From: Zerene cesonia
Lineage: Eukaryota > Arthropoda > Insecta > Lepidoptera > Pieridae
Reading direction: 5' to 3'
DNA: 64,000 nucleotides
Assembly: GCF_012273895.1 (NCBI RefSeq)
Contig: NC_052103.1
Coordinates: forward strand, 2,170,001-2,234,000
Shown: in pieces, positions 45,101 to 57,745 of the stretch
How positions within the stretch are numbered: the stretch's first letter is position 1
Layout: the number at the start of each line of letters is the position of its first letter
Notes under the pieces: model-generated
What the model saw: only the letters and a program-made list of their open reading frames with translations
Told to the model about the DNA's origin: nothing
The model's database searches: none
Translations under genes and position numbers: made by a program

Positions 45101-46261
45101 TAACATGAGAAGATGTAGCCCTTTTTGTAAAGGAGAGTGGACGGAAAGTTTAATAACTAACGTTTAAAGATATTATAAAACGCCTATCATTGTTAGAACA
45201 TTCACTTTTATATGGAAATAGTATATAAAAGTATTAACAAATTTGTGGTTATTTTATATGAAATTGAAACTTGTTTTATTAAAGTTGTTTTTAAATATAA
45301 ATGGTATTTAATCATTAATTATACTCCGTATCTACAATTATTCTAATATCTAAGTGATTTATTGTTATTGCCTATCGAATCAAAATGTTTTATTTCTTCT
45401 AATTAAGGTTAATAGCATATAGGCATTAAACTTTACAACTATTATGGATGATATTAAAATAACATCCAAAATTAGTTAAGTTTGGATGCAAATTCAGCAA
45501 AAACAAAGAATAAAATTAATCAATAACATGATAAATTACTTAAAACAATCTTTATGCAATAAAATGCATACTCGAATATACAAAATCCAAATTCTAAGGT
45601 CAGTTTAAAAATATCTTTGGACCATATTTTTCGATACCTATGTATTGAAAAATATGGTGCAATCTCTTTTGATCTACTTACTCCTTTGGACTTATTATGT
45701 CATAAAATGTATGTAATTTTGTAAGTGCGAGGTATTTATTATTTTTTCCATTAAATATTATTTTGGTACAGTTTTTGTTTGATGTTGTAGTGTGTAATCT
45801 CTGATACAATTAGATAATATACGATTTCTAATTACTTTTTATTTACGATAAAGCCTTTTGAGAAGAATAATGTTCGTCAATACTTTATTATATTTAATTA
45901 TTAAATTTTTTATCACTTTTGGCATTAGGATTGTAATAACAAAAACAAATTAAAAACTAAAACGCACAAGAGTATATATTATATATGTTGATAAGTTTCT
46001 AAATATTTAATTTTATATTTTAGCCTTAATTAAAACATCATATTTATGAAATTAATTGTTTTTGTTTTATTTGTCTCATAAAATTATTAAAAATACATTT
46101 TTAATTGCCTTCTTATTAGACGCATATATTTCCGAGTTCTCATAATATTAGATTTTTCATGTAAAATCACTTTCCACAGTCATGGTTCTTTATTAAAATT
46201 TAGGGTACTCTTATCTTAATTTATTTATGTTTATAACGACATTTTTAGCAACTCAGACATC
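45101..46261. other. Non-coding AT-rich spacer between tRNA genes
   Basis: No gene. An 11-bp inverted repeat CCATATTTTTC / GAAAAATATGG lies at 45622-45656. No tRNA-flank homology with the other copies was seen. Confidence 0.45.
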
Positions 46262-46334
46262 GACCGTGTGGCCTAATGGATAAGGCGTCGGACTTCGGAT
46301 CCGAAGATTGCAGGTTCGAGTCCTGTCACGGTCG
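46262..46334 (+). tRNA. tRNA-Arg (anticodon TCG), copy 2
   Basis: Identical over all 73 bases to copies 1 and 3, with the same cloverleaf and TCG anticodon. It starts 2143 bases after copy 1 in the same orientation. Flanking DNA is unrelated to that of the other copies apart from the bases touching the gene. Confidence 0.97.
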
Positions 46335-46340
46335 GAGGAA

Positions 46341-46348
46341 TTTTTTTT
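46341..46348 (+). terminator. Pol III T-run terminator of tRNA-Arg copy 2
   Basis: Eight T residues start seven bases after the tRNA. Confidence 0.85.
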
Positions 46349-46517
46349 ATTTTCTGTTTGGATTAGAACGAGTGGGATAACGCCGCTTTCGTAATTACAT
46401 ATTACTTTGTTTAAAAGAACAATTTATAATTTAAAGTTATTTATATTTTATTTGTACATAAATCTCCAGTAAGTGACAATTAGTTTATTTTTCCACGTCT
46501 CGTAGATATATTTATTA

Positions 46518-46690
46518 CTAGCTTTTACCTGCGGCTTCGCACGCCTTAAATTCGGAGTAGTTTAGATATAAACCTTTCCCTTGATTCACTATCTATTGAA
46601 AAAAACCCCATAAAATCCGTGTAGTATTAAAGATTTAAGTATACATAGGGACAGAGACATGTTTATATTATGTGGTGATAATAATTATAA
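46518..46690 (-). mobile_element. Helitron-like repeat (family B)
   Basis: Minus-strand element ending CTAG (46518-46521) next to T on its own strand. It shares 'cgcacgccttaaattcggag', 'cactatctattgaaaaaaac' and 'acatagggacagaga' with the 16376 copy. Confidence 0.65.
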
Positions 46691-46724
46691 GTTGTTCTGT
46701 TTACAATTGTTTGTTGTACGTTGC

Positions 46725-46881
46725 GGTCCGCCCTGGCTTCGGCCGTGAAACATATATAGCCTATAACCCTCCTGATAAAATAGGCCCTCTAACACTGAAT
46801 TTTTTTTTAAATCGGACCAGTAGTCCCTGAGATAAGTGCGTTCAACCAAACAAACTTTTCAGCTTCATAATATTAGTATGG
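46725..46881 (-). mobile_element. Interspersed repeat (family C)
   Basis: Same block order as 23108-23282: 'gcggtccgccctggcttcgg', 'ataggccctctaacactgaa', 'aaatcggaccagtagtccct' and 'cagcttcataatattagtat'. Confidence 0.65.
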
Positions 46882-46994
46882 AAAAATATACTAATAACAA
46901 TAATAAATCTTTAGAAATAAATACCTGATGCTAAGACAAACATCGGTGTGGTGAAGTTATGGCCTAGTCTAGCCAAATAGGTTACAATTACTAT

Positions 46995-47130
46995 GTGTCC
47001 CCACTTAAACCACTGAACCGATATCGATGAAATTTGTAACAAGATAGTTTGAGAACCGTAAAACGATATGGGATAGTTTTTATTCCGTTATTCCCACATT
47101 CAATGGCCTACATTCGTAGCAGCTGATGTG
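46995..47130 (+). repeat. Interspersed repeat fragment
   Basis: Includes 'aaaccactgaaccgatatcg', 'atgaaatttgtaacaagata' and 'tttttattccgttattccca', a distant relative of family A. Confidence 0.5.
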
Positions 47131-48148
47131 AAGGTACGAAAACGCACCCTAGTGTAGAATGTGCGGGACTGAAAAGGCACTATAGTTGGCAGGCTCCGTT
47201 GGTCTTTGTCGGTAATTAAAAGTGAATCTTAACACCATAGACATAAGGTATATTTAGTATTTATGGAAACGGGGGGTGGGATAGTGCACCCTCTTCACAG
47301 CGTATTCAGGTTGCTTTCACCTTCTTGCTGGTCATGCTCTCCTAGTTCACATTGTTTTGGTTTTGTGCCCAATGTACTTTCGCATTTTTTCTTTGCATTT
47401 ATTTATTATATATTTATTTATTTATTGTCTTTGTTATCTTTTTCTTGATTTAAAAAATTATTGTTATTATTTATCGTTGATTTTGTTATCTATCTCGTAT
47501 TCAACAGCACATAACTTAAGAATCAGACTGACCGTTGGTCCTAAAATAATAATATTTTAAGGCAACCCCAATGTTAAAATGGTTCTTAGAATTAATAAAG
47601 TAGGACTCATTGTTTTATTAAAAATAATGTATTTATAATTCAAAATTATTCAAACATTTTACATTATAATATATGTTTGTATGTATAACTTTGTTGCATT
47701 GTTACTTGCGTCTTGATTTTTATTCTATTCACTTCAATTATCAATTACTCGTCGTACATATAAAGTCTATGTCACTCAGTGAAGTTGTAGGTTTCTAATT
47801 ACGAAAGAATTTTTCAAATCGGTCCACTAGTTTTGTGTCAAAATATAACAATAAACAACATACTTGTATACAAACCATTCCTCTTTAAAATATTAGTATT
47901 GTTACTTTATATATACGTAGGTAGATAGATTAAACCTATACGTTTACCATTATGGTTGATTTTAATTTAAGTTAGCTGATTTGTTTTGGTATTTAGATGT
48001 ATAAATTATGAGTATATACGTAGTTTAAAAATCTTCGATATTTTTCACTCGGTCGTTTCCCATACTATCTATGTAAGGTAGAAAAAATAATTTCATAAAG
48101 AGACTACTAGACACTGAAATTGAGTCTATTTTTAGAAAACTACAAGAG
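47131..48148. other. Non-coding spacer between tRNA genes
   Basis: About 47760-47900 is a retroelement-tail type repeat ('ttcaaatcggtccactagtt'). The remaining sequence has no supported gene. Confidence 0.4.
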
Positions 48149-48221
48149 GACCGTGTGGCCTAATGGATAAGGCGTCGGACTTCGGATCCGAAGATTGCAG
48201 GTTCGAGTCCTGTCACGGTCG
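48149..48221 (+). tRNA. tRNA-Arg (anticodon TCG), copy 3
   Basis: Identical to the other two copies, same strand, 1887 bases after copy 2. Full cloverleaf, intact A and B boxes, no intron. Confidence 0.97.
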
Positions 48222-48229
48222 ATTTCAGC

Positions 48230-48234
48230 TTTTT
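48230..48234 (+). terminator. Pol III T-run terminator of tRNA-Arg copy 3
   Basis: Five T residues start nine bases after the tRNA; the shortest run of the three but sufficient by the usual rule of four or more. Confidence 0.75.
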
Positions 48235-50804
48235 GTGAAAATCGTGCATAAAAAGGGTCGCCTCTCTTTTGATGAGCTGTTTCAAATCCTCATAAAAGGT
48301 ACATTTTTATTTTCAAAATTAAACTCTAGTTACGAACGATGGGCCTAAAAATCAACACTATACTTTCATAACAAGCTAAATTGACCTTTGGTAATCAACA
48401 ATTCATTTACGTAAGAACAATTCATTTACGTAGAATATGTTAGTAAAACAAACATTAATAATTTATTATTTATTCAGAATTACTGCGTAAAAGTGTTGTA
48501 TTTGTATGAAATCTTATTATAAATTTTGAATGTGAAATTTTATATTATACGCCACGCTAAAATTATGAGATTTCCCCAACATTTCTTTCTTTTATGTATG
48601 TATCAAAGAAATGAATAACAGTTTTGTAAGGCTTCCTAAGAAAGTGTGAAATGGCAATGAACTTTCAGACTGAATTTCCACGAGATCCACGAGTGTATGC
48701 GAGAAAATGACGATAAAATTAACCCTTGTCTGATGTCTACTTGGGTAGAAATTTATAGTCTATACTTAGTGTCATTTTTATGATGGAAATAATAAAGAAC
48801 TAGCGTATACAAAATATGCAGACCGAAATGAGTATTGAAGTATCTGGTGTATTTGGGGTCTAGAGTCAAACAGTGTCTCATTCAAAATAATTTTTATATA
48901 TAATGTTTAAGTGTATCTAAAATTTTCAATGAATATTTATTTAATTGGCATTTTTTAATTCCTGTATATGTTATTACATTATTATGCATAACATATCGTA
49001 GTCTAGTTAGACAATTTCTTTAAATATAATGTACATATAAACTATAATTTTGACAGATTGTTATTTTTGCTACTACTTTCTTCAAAAAAAAGGGTGAAGA
49101 AAATAGACACTATAATTTAATTTTACCAGAGTGTCATAAATGTATGAGGGCTGTAAAACTGAAGCATTGAACTTGGAAAAGTGAGCATTTAGTTTTATTA
49201 CACCAGTTGTAATAATATGCAGTATCAAATACTGTTATATCTTGGAAATAGTCTGAAGAAGGTGAGTGTACCAATAATAGTATTGAATATTTTATGATCT
49301 CCCCACAGTGAGATCCGGCAATTGTGAGTCTATTTCGAAGGTTTAGTATGTAATTGACATTTTGGTCTCTAAAAGAAGGGCTTACTAATACTTAAATTTT
49401 AGAACACTGAGAGTTGTTTTCTATACTTATATTATTAAAACTAGATTTTTTGTTGTAGTGGCTTAATATGACTTATATAAAAAAAATACCATAAGGAAAC
49501 CTCATCTTTACCGTGGTAATTTTATGATTTAAAACCTTTCAAAAGATAGATGTCTGTTCTTCTAGAAATATTAATTTCTGAACATCTACAAATAGGCAGA
49601 ATTCTTAGAAAAAGCTAATATAAGGAAACAACCTCAATATACATCATACATCATGTGCCATCGCCTACGATATACCTAACTGACATGAGCATAGATTAAT
49701 TAGGTAAAGACACATTGTAAAAACGCTTTCCTTGTTTTATTACCTCAAAGAGAAATAAGATATATAAACAATTCAAATAAATAATTCTCAACAAGCTTCT
49801 ATTTTTGAATAGTTAAATTGAAAAAAATTGCAATGTGTAATCTAAAGCTATTTATTAACTAGCTGTTCTGTTATTAATCAAAAGCATGTACCTGGCCGTA
49901 TATAAAAATCTGAAACGATTAATTGAACTGACTAATAATAATAAGTAAAGTTCTTCAAGTAAATTCATTTAATTGCAACAGCATGTTGAGGAGTAGACGG
50001 CAACCACAGACTAGTAATTTTTTAATGATCTCTGCTGTCAACATGTCGCGAGCAACATTGCGTTTCCGAGTCGAAAATTAAAGTTAAGTTAATTAATGTG
50101 AATTGTAAATGAAAGTTACTTGTTAAAGTACAGCAAAATTGTTTTTATCTTTATTTATATATTTTTTTATAATTTTGACATAAGTTTTAGAAGCTTTAGT
50201 AACTTTAGTAGAGTCATCAAAAATTATATGCCCCTAAAATACATTATAACAATCATTAAATGATAATTAATTAATGTCATTGTGTAGGTATTGTCTCTGT
50301 TAAGATATCTGTGGTTTTGAAAGCATTTTCGGAGACCAAGGACGCATCATAAGGGAATACAATATTGGTCATAACATCTCGGGTCTTATTAGAGTGGCCT
50401 CGAGCCGCCAATGCAAGGATCAAGGGTGGCCTTCGTCACATCATCCCCAAATATTGTGATAGTCATTTGATAAGGAAAACTGTAGTCATAAATATTAAAT
50501 GAATACCCTTATTTTTCCTCCTCCTTATATAATTCTAATTATGGTGATGAAAAAATTTGTTGCTTTTTAGGGCTGCGATTGAAATACTTATTTAATTCTT
50601 TATTTACTTTATTGCGAATGAAAAGAAAATAAATAAAAATACTTTTTGTACTGAACAGGCTGCAAATCAAAATAATAGGCACTAGGGCAGCATAGACCAA
50701 AAGCAATCACTATCTTGACCTGGTTGAATGAAAATTTAAAAACGCACGAGAGTCTGAATAAGACTTCACTTTTTTACACCAAGCTTACAAATGTTTATTT
50801 ACAT
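48235..50804. other. Non-coding sequence
   Basis: No gene recognised in 2.5 kb. A direct repeat 'acaattcatttacgtagaa' / 'acaattcatttacgtaagaa' lies at 48399-48433. A GC-richer block at 50325-50465 has no supported frame. Confidence 0.4.
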
Positions 50805-50955
50805 TTCCCTTTAATACTGTCGACATCCCTGTTACCTGCCACTCCAAATTCTATAATGGAACCAAATGACAACCATTTCCTATCAAACACAAAGAGAATC
50901 ATGCCAATCGGTTGGAATCCTATGGAGATATTGAGTAACAAACATAAAGGATAAA
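50805..50955 (+). repeat. Interspersed repeat (family M)
   Basis: 'aaatgacaaccatttcctat', 'caaacacaaagagaatcatg' and 'ccaatcggttggaatccta' match 20125-20250 and continue to 'gagtaacaaacataaagga'. Retroelement-tail type. Confidence 0.55.
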
Positions 50956-51446
50956 CAATAAATTCAGTCGAATTGTGAGCCTCCTTCATTTTGGGCAAAA
51001 TCGGTTAAAAGTAGTAGAACATAAACCCATGGGGGTAGGTAATACTTATATCCCATGATAAAAAAACATTTACAATTTCTAATGGATGTTTAGGAAGTGT
51101 TGAAATAAACACAAGTTAAATACGTGTTTCCGTTACAGTTCTGCGCACATTTTCTGCGTTCCGGATACGATGTTGTATTTATTGCATTGGCAGGTGTTTA
51201 TAAAACAAGGTGAAAAGTCAAAACATTGTACCAGGATAGCATGGAACGTAAAGGGTTTGTTGAACTTCAATGTTCATTAATAATCGACATTGGAATGCGT
51301 GCAATGGTGGTAACATAATGCTAATAATAAAAAATAGCAAATAAGTCACGCAACATATTTGCAAGAACACGAAATCATCATAATCCTTATTTTTGTTTGT
51401 TCTCTGTGTCACATATATTAAAATGAATGGCATTTTTAGATACTTA
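50956..51446. other. Non-coding sequence
   Basis: No gene recognised. Confidence 0.4.
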
Positions 51447-51785
51447 TTTGTATTGTGGGAGTCGAGCACGCTTCGGCACGATAAGGGCCAGCTCCACGGA
51501 AATACCTCCACGGAAAACCGGCGTGAAATAGTAGCATGCTACTGTGTCTCGTTCGGTGAATGGAGAAGTCAAAGGCCCATATCCTTTTCCTTACCCTTCC
51601 CAATAGGTACTTTTCTTATTCTCTTAAATAATTTCCTTTCCAATTTAAAGTCGAAAATCCATTTGTAGAGGCGTAAGATCACCAATCGACTCTTCGCCTC
51701 TCCAAATGTTCATAGGCGGTGCTACTGTTTACCCTTAGGCGACCCACTAAGCTTTATTGCTAACAATGACCTAAATAAAAAGAAA
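51447..51785 (+). mobile_element. SINE family E
   Basis: 'gtcgagcacgcttcggcacg', 'ccggcgtgaaatagtagcat', 'caaaggcccatatccttttc' and 'ggcgacccac' appear in family E order. A short deletion removes part of the 'cagctcgcaccgggg' region. Confidence 0.7.
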
Positions 51786-51825
51786 AATATGTTTTAATTT
51801 GTATATATTTAAATTTTGTTGTTTA

Positions 51826-51895
51826 TAGATCGGGCAACCGTGCTAGTAATCGCCTGATGGTAAGCAATACCACCCGTGTTCATTTGAAGACGACA
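51826..51895 (-). mobile_element. SINE tail fragment (family F)
   Basis: 'gatcgggcaaccgtgctagt' and 'cgcctgatggtaagcaatac' read as a reversed SINE tail. Confidence 0.55.
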
Positions 51896-52974
51896 TGCCC
51901 ATAAATGCGTATTGTAGTTTCAAAAAGTACGTCTTAAATTTAAAACTGCAGGTGATATAAAACCATAAGAAATTTGCCAATAAAAATTAAAAATAAATTC
52001 CTTTTGTTAATGAATAATTAGCCCACAGCACACAGGATTTCCATACAAAAGAATAAAAGAACCCGTTAGGTCCATCATACCAAAAACAATGACTAATTAA
52101 GTTGTTTAGAAAGCTTTATGTTCCAATTTTCTAAACACTACCAGGAAATGTTCGACTATATTTAAGATGAATGATAAGATATATTACACACAATTATGAG
52201 CTTTATTGTATTGAAAATGTTGTGATCATTGTATTATATGCATGTAAGATTCGATGGCAGTCCTACGCACTTTTAGAGGTCCGCACAATGTTCGCGACAT
52301 TACATTATTTTGTTTTATTCGTGAGTCAAATACATTTACTACTAGTTTTTATTTACTAACACACAAAAATCTGTTTTGTTGATTGAAAGTTTTACAAATT
52401 TTAATATTGATATGTTTTTATTATACAAATTACCTAATTGCGATAAAAGTTCTAGTTTATTATATGAGAAGATTGTTATATGATTTTATTAATTGCATAA
52501 CAATGTTATTTAATTTTCAGGATTGTATCTTGTATCCTCTACAGTGCACTGTAGTGTACAATTTTTTGTTTTTCAATGCTTTTCCATTTAATTCTAGAAG
52601 GTATTTAGTGGTTCTTTTATTTTATTTCAATAAATATAAATCGAAATATGGGTCGAAAAAAGCAATATTAAAATAATGCAGATTTATACAGAACCAAAAA
52701 CCTCAACATTAAAATATGGTATTGTCCCAATGGCCCAATGACCCCGCGATGAGTAATGGACCAGATTCGAACACGTTTCTAGTGAAACGAAAAGTTGTTG
52801 TTTCGTGTATGCAAATTTCTATTCTTTAATTATCAATACTGTCTTCGAACTACTTGGGAGTCCATGATAGAGACTTTACGCATACGTTTTTCTAAGAAGT
52901 GCTCAGTAAGCCTGGAGCTACATGTGTTACGTGAAATATGTGTATAAATTTGTCTTCTTTTCTATTACTTTCCA
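51896..52974. other. Non-coding sequence
   Basis: No gene recognised. Frames at 52171-52676 are AT-driven. Confidence 0.4.
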
Positions 52975-53152
52975 AAGGTAAAGGTAGTCCAGCAGGTTTT
53001 GCCGCCCAGTTCCCTTTCCCGTACGCTTTTCCGGACATGAGCTTCAGTCCTTCCTCAAGTCTCAAGCTATATACCAAATTTCATTCAAATCAGTTGTGTG
53101 ATTTTTGCGTGAAAGCATGACAAACACACTTATATTCGCGTTTATAATATAT
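52975..53152 (-). mobile_element. Interspersed repeat, family A relative with CCGTACGC block
   Basis: Minus-strand repeat with 'tgaatgaaatttggtatata', 'gcttgagacttgaggaagga' and a 'ggaaagggaactgggcggca' end. This is a familiar lepidopteran repeat; the open frames on both strands here come from it. Confidence 0.6.
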
Positions 53153-53630
53153 GCACAGAAAATATGATACTATAAGTATGGATACCTGTTGCATGACCGA
53201 GATTAAAATGCTACAAAAAAGTTTAGACATAAATAATTCATCATTGGATAGCAAAACAATGGATGTTATTATGGTAAATGTATCGGGTCCATAAATTCTA
53301 TTTTTATATGCGGTTTATGTGTTTCGGCGGAGCGTGAAGACTTCGTAGTCTGTATTATCAATAAAATAGATAATGAATAATACATTTAAGAAATTTAGAT
53401 CCCCGAGTGTGGTAAGAAGTGTGAACTGTACGTAAAACCACTGATTTGGTATTAATATAATAATATAACTGCTTTTTAAGTTTTTCTCGAATGTTCTAGA
53501 AAATCTCGTGAGCTTAAACAACTTTTACATAAGTCCTTTATTAATAAATATGGAACGAAAAGCAAAAATAAGATTACCTATGTTTGCAGTGATAGACATT
53601 GAATCAGTGATTTTTTTTTTCGAATGTTTT
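53153..53630. other. Non-coding sequence
   Basis: No gene recognised. Confidence 0.4.
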
Positions 53631-53754
53631 TCAGCTATCTACGTACCAAATTTCATTGCAATCGGTTCAGTAGCTTTTGCGTGAAAGAGCAACAAACACA
53701 CACAAATCCTTAAAAACTTTCGCATTTATAGTATTAGTAGGATTAGTAGGATAC
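53631..53754 (-). mobile_element. Helitron-like element (family A), 3'-truncated, doubled start
   Basis: Minus-strand copy from the TCCTACTAAT start, which is doubled as at 40641, to 'acgtagatagctga'. The 3' half with the hairpin is missing. Confidence 0.7.
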
Positions 53755-54640
53755 TGGATTATGCATTTTGCGTAATAAGGTACAACAACATACATATTTA
53801 TTATTGTGGCATTTAATTGTATTTGCAAATATTTTAACATAATCGCTAAAAGACCACAACAGATTTAAAAATAAGATTAAATTCATCATTATATTTTTTT
53901 TTATAAAAAAATGTTATTTGTTATTTGTTAATATTGTTTTGATATTTTTGATATTATTAGAATATTCATTCAATTCGAACTGAATGCGAAATAGAGGCGA
54001 AACTCCTGGCTTATGTTTATGAACTTAAATTCATAACTCTTCATTCCTCGCACGTGTTTCATGTTAGGCCACTGTCAAATAATAAGATATAAATTGTTAA
54101 ATAAAGAAGGGAACAAACAGACAAATTGTGATGAATATATATCACAATATTGATTCATAGAAAACGAAGTAATATCTCTATTCGTAAATACTGGTACAAA
54201 GCGAGGCTCGCGAAATTTCCTAACTTTTTGAATTGAACTTATATAGACGGACTTATGTTAATGTTACATACGATAATCAGTTATCATTTTAGACAAACAA
54301 ATATAACAATCAGTTATTATAGCTTCTAAATATAGCACGAACCTTACCAGCTGAACTTATCAATGCTGGAACACAACACTAATTTTCCATTCATTGACAA
54401 CTAGGGGCTTACACGTGTAAAACAAGTTTACTGATGAAGCCATTGTCAATTCCATATTTACTGGAATATGGGTATAACTGAAGTGTACATTTTTTTCTGT
54501 TGCATTATGGTGTTTCCGGGAAAAATAATAAAATATAACAATGAAACTAATTTGTATATAAACTTTATAAATACGACACGAAAAAGTATGTATCTCTAAT
54601 TTATGTACTCACTGAATAAATATACAGACAACTATATTAC
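53755..54640. other. Non-coding sequence
   Basis: No gene recognised. Confidence 0.4.
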
Positions 54641-54662
54641 CACACACACACACACACACACA
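54641..54662. repeat. (CA)11 microsatellite
   Basis: Uninterrupted CA dinucleotides. Confidence 0.95.
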
Positions 54663-57084
54663 CCAACACAGTATATACAATAATATATGGTATATCAATT
54701 AGTATTACCTCACGATTAATTCTCATCATTTAATAAATGACCATAGTGTAATTTATTTGTTTAATAAATGTAATGAATATTTCTTCTCGGCACCAGTATC
54801 TCACAAAAGTTAGTCATAAGCAGTAGATATAATATACACAATCATTAATCATAAATCATTTATTTGAATATAATCCATTAACAAATTTGAAGTGACCTCA
54901 GGCTCCAAAGATTATTTATTACTGTATATACTTCACGTATTTTTATCTCTCTTATGCTTTCAGGTGATAATGATAAACATTCATTTATATTCGAATAAAA
55001 TCAAAAACAATAATCACATTAAAATGTGTACTAACTACACAACATAAAAGAATAGATGTATGAATCTAATAAATACTTTAAATTTAAAATAACTTCACGG
55101 GAAGATAAATAAATAATCAATCTAAAATACTAAAATCATCAGATATGACTGTCAAACGCTTCATGTGTTCTTTAAATTAAATAGAGTCCACAACAAACAT
55201 AACACTGAGTTGTTTATGTCACGTCCTTGACACAGTGTGGGCGGTTCCGTATAAACCTGATCAATGGACAGACATCAATGTGTTCGTTAATATCACTTAA
55301 TGTAGCTACGTTTTCATGGTGTAGTGAGTGCTATTTATTTATTGGTTTTCTTTTTTATTTTTATGCTGTATGGATTGAGGTATTTGCTTCCGAAGATCAT
55401 GTGTACAGACGGAGGAAATGATCGTAAAAATCAATTGAAACTAAAGCGTATTTATGTTATGTGATAATCTTTTTAGAACGTCATTCATCCATGAGATTTT
55501 AGCAAAAAAAACTTTATTACTAGGTTGGTTATACAGTATTCAATACTAGGTTCTCCAGGAATCAAACGGGTATGCCTTTTTCAAAAATATAAATTAGAAA
55601 TTTTGTTTATCAATTAATGATCGTGATTCTTTTGCGCTTTGAAAGAATTGAATTCACTATGGCCAAACTTCATATAACCATAGAATTAATATTATATCGT
55701 AAGAAGAAGGCTTTAAACTAACACTTAAAAAGAGATCATTTTCCCTTTAAACGGGATATCAGTAATAAATCGTGACGTGTGTATCAATGGGAACAATCAA
55801 CGTGTAAGGCTTTCTTAGAATCGTAATTGCATTATTAGTAGGACATTAGTCCATGTCGTACAAGCCACCACCAGTCAAAATGTACTTTGAAATTTAATTT
55901 ACAAACTACTCCTGTACTCTTCGCTGAAGTGTCTATTAGATTACAATAAACACTTATTCTAGAAAATTTATGGCTATTGTACGGAGGTTTAAAGCTGGCG
56001 ACCATCTACCATTGCTCTAGGTCGTGGTTACGGTTGTACCAAATTCCCGTGATTTCACCAACTTATCTTACAACTTGAGTTTATTCCGTTGGCCACTGCT
56101 TTCTACTGAGTCTGACGCAACCCAGGGCCCCTGAGCGCCCTGAGTATGCGTGAATACATTATAAAAAAAAAAATAACTTTGATATTATTTTCCATAAATT
56201 TACAAAAAAACGGTTAAAAACTTTACAGTAACGGATAAAATTTAAATTAAGCACCAGGGGAGGAGGATCGGGCAGCACATTATAGACTTGATCTACAAAC
56301 AGATAACGAATAATTTATTAAGTACTCCGAACATAATTAAAATGTTTTCATGAAATTGTAACAGAGTAGAGGCACATTTAAGGGCTTGGCTTCAATTCAG
56401 TGCTGATGATAATTTAAATTTTAAAGTGCAATGTCATGGCAGTGCAATAAATTTAACAATTGGCATTCAGAACCAATAGTTATAAGCCAGTCTACTTCGA
56501 TGTTCCGATTTGACCCTAGTTCTTTGAAAGCTATTGACCTCCTTGAGGGTTCATGATATCTTAAAATTCACCAAAAACAGTTACAATGAACGTTTTAATA
56601 TAACCACTTTTTTTTCTATTCACACCACTCCAATCATTGCATTTTCATGAGAAGTTTTATCAATTTATATTTGAAATTACATTTATTTGCAAGAACGTAG
56701 TTACAAAAAGTACTTAGTAGTAATTATTATTAAAATATTATGCGGCTGTTGGATAAAAAAAACGATAATTAGAAAACATATTTACCATTAAAAAAAATAA
56801 GGTTTTGCAATTTTCGGTAAGGTTTACTTTTAAATTACTTCAGACCAAAATGTGTTTAGGTACTGATAGTACCTAGCTACTACTACTTACTACGGTAAAA
56901 AATCAGTGACATTGAATCTTACCAAACTGTTTACTTTGTTCATCTAAAATCATAATTCTATACTTTCACTGTTAGATTTAATAAAATCATTACATTATAA
57001 ATCCCTTAATTAATAAATAAATTTATTTTAAACATTTTTTTAAATGGTTTCATGCATATAATAGTTGGGGCCTAAAAGCTCCAC
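54663..57084. other. Non-coding sequence
   Basis: About 2.4 kb without a supported gene. A GC-richer block at 56020-56160 ends 'gggcccctgagcgccctgag' and has no open frame with splice signals. Confidence 0.4.
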
Positions 57085-57170
57085 CTATTATATGCTGTCC
57101 TGGTAACGCTTGTTTTGGGTTACGAACTGTTATGTAAACTGTCCGTCCGTGTCCGTCCGTCCGTCCACCA
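57085..57170 (+). repeat. Repeat with (GTCC)n microsatellite
   Basis: 'tgggttacgaactgttatgt' leads into interrupted GTCC repeats (57141-57166). Confidence 0.6.
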
Positions 57171-57639
57171 ATTACTTACTTAATTGGCAAAAAAAAAACC
57201 GTTTTTATTTTTAAAATAAAATTATATTCCTTGAGATTTTATTAACAGATTCGACTCAGATAGTATTATTGAAATAATAAGAACACACGTTAAATAATAG
57301 AAATTAAATGAAGATATTATTTTTAAATAATCTGCAGTATTAATAAATATATACTGACAGACTCACGTGTTTCATAAACCTGATTTCGTAGCAAAAGTTA
57401 AACAAATCATTTCCATGTCCTACAAATCATTACATGTCCTAGTCGGTTAATAATCGTGTAACTAATGCTAAGTCCACATTTCTACCTAAACCAACTAAAT
57501 CTGCCTAAACTAAACAAAAACATACAAAACTTTGAACTAACTTAAAACTAAATAAATAAATATTGCAAATCAATGTATCTCTAGGTAACTATATTAAATA
57601 CTTCCCACCTTAAACTACCTTACCCTTTTTGCACGCTTT
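57171..57639. other. Non-coding sequence
   Basis: No gene recognised. Confidence 0.4.
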
Positions 57640-57745
57640 TTATTAGCTTCACCTGTATGTTCGTATGTTTGTTTGTTTGTAACCGACTTCTTTGGGCGCG
57701 ATTTTGACCCACATTAAACGGCCAGAACAAACTTTGTAGATTTAT
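57640..57745 (+). repeat. Interspersed repeat ('tattagcttcacctgtatgt')
   Basis: 'tattagcttcacctgtatgt' followed by 'ttgtaaccgacttctttggg' and 'gacccacattaaacggccag', a common lepidopteran repeat start; its first part recurs at 20872. Confidence 0.5.

Noticed and set aside
48163..48348. 61-codon frame over tRNA-Arg copy 3
   Set aside because: Same tRNA-derived peptide; not a protein gene.
52892..53120. Overlapping frames on both strands with Pro/Phe-rich or Gly/Lys-rich peptides
   Set aside because: They come from a common interspersed repeat (52975-53152).
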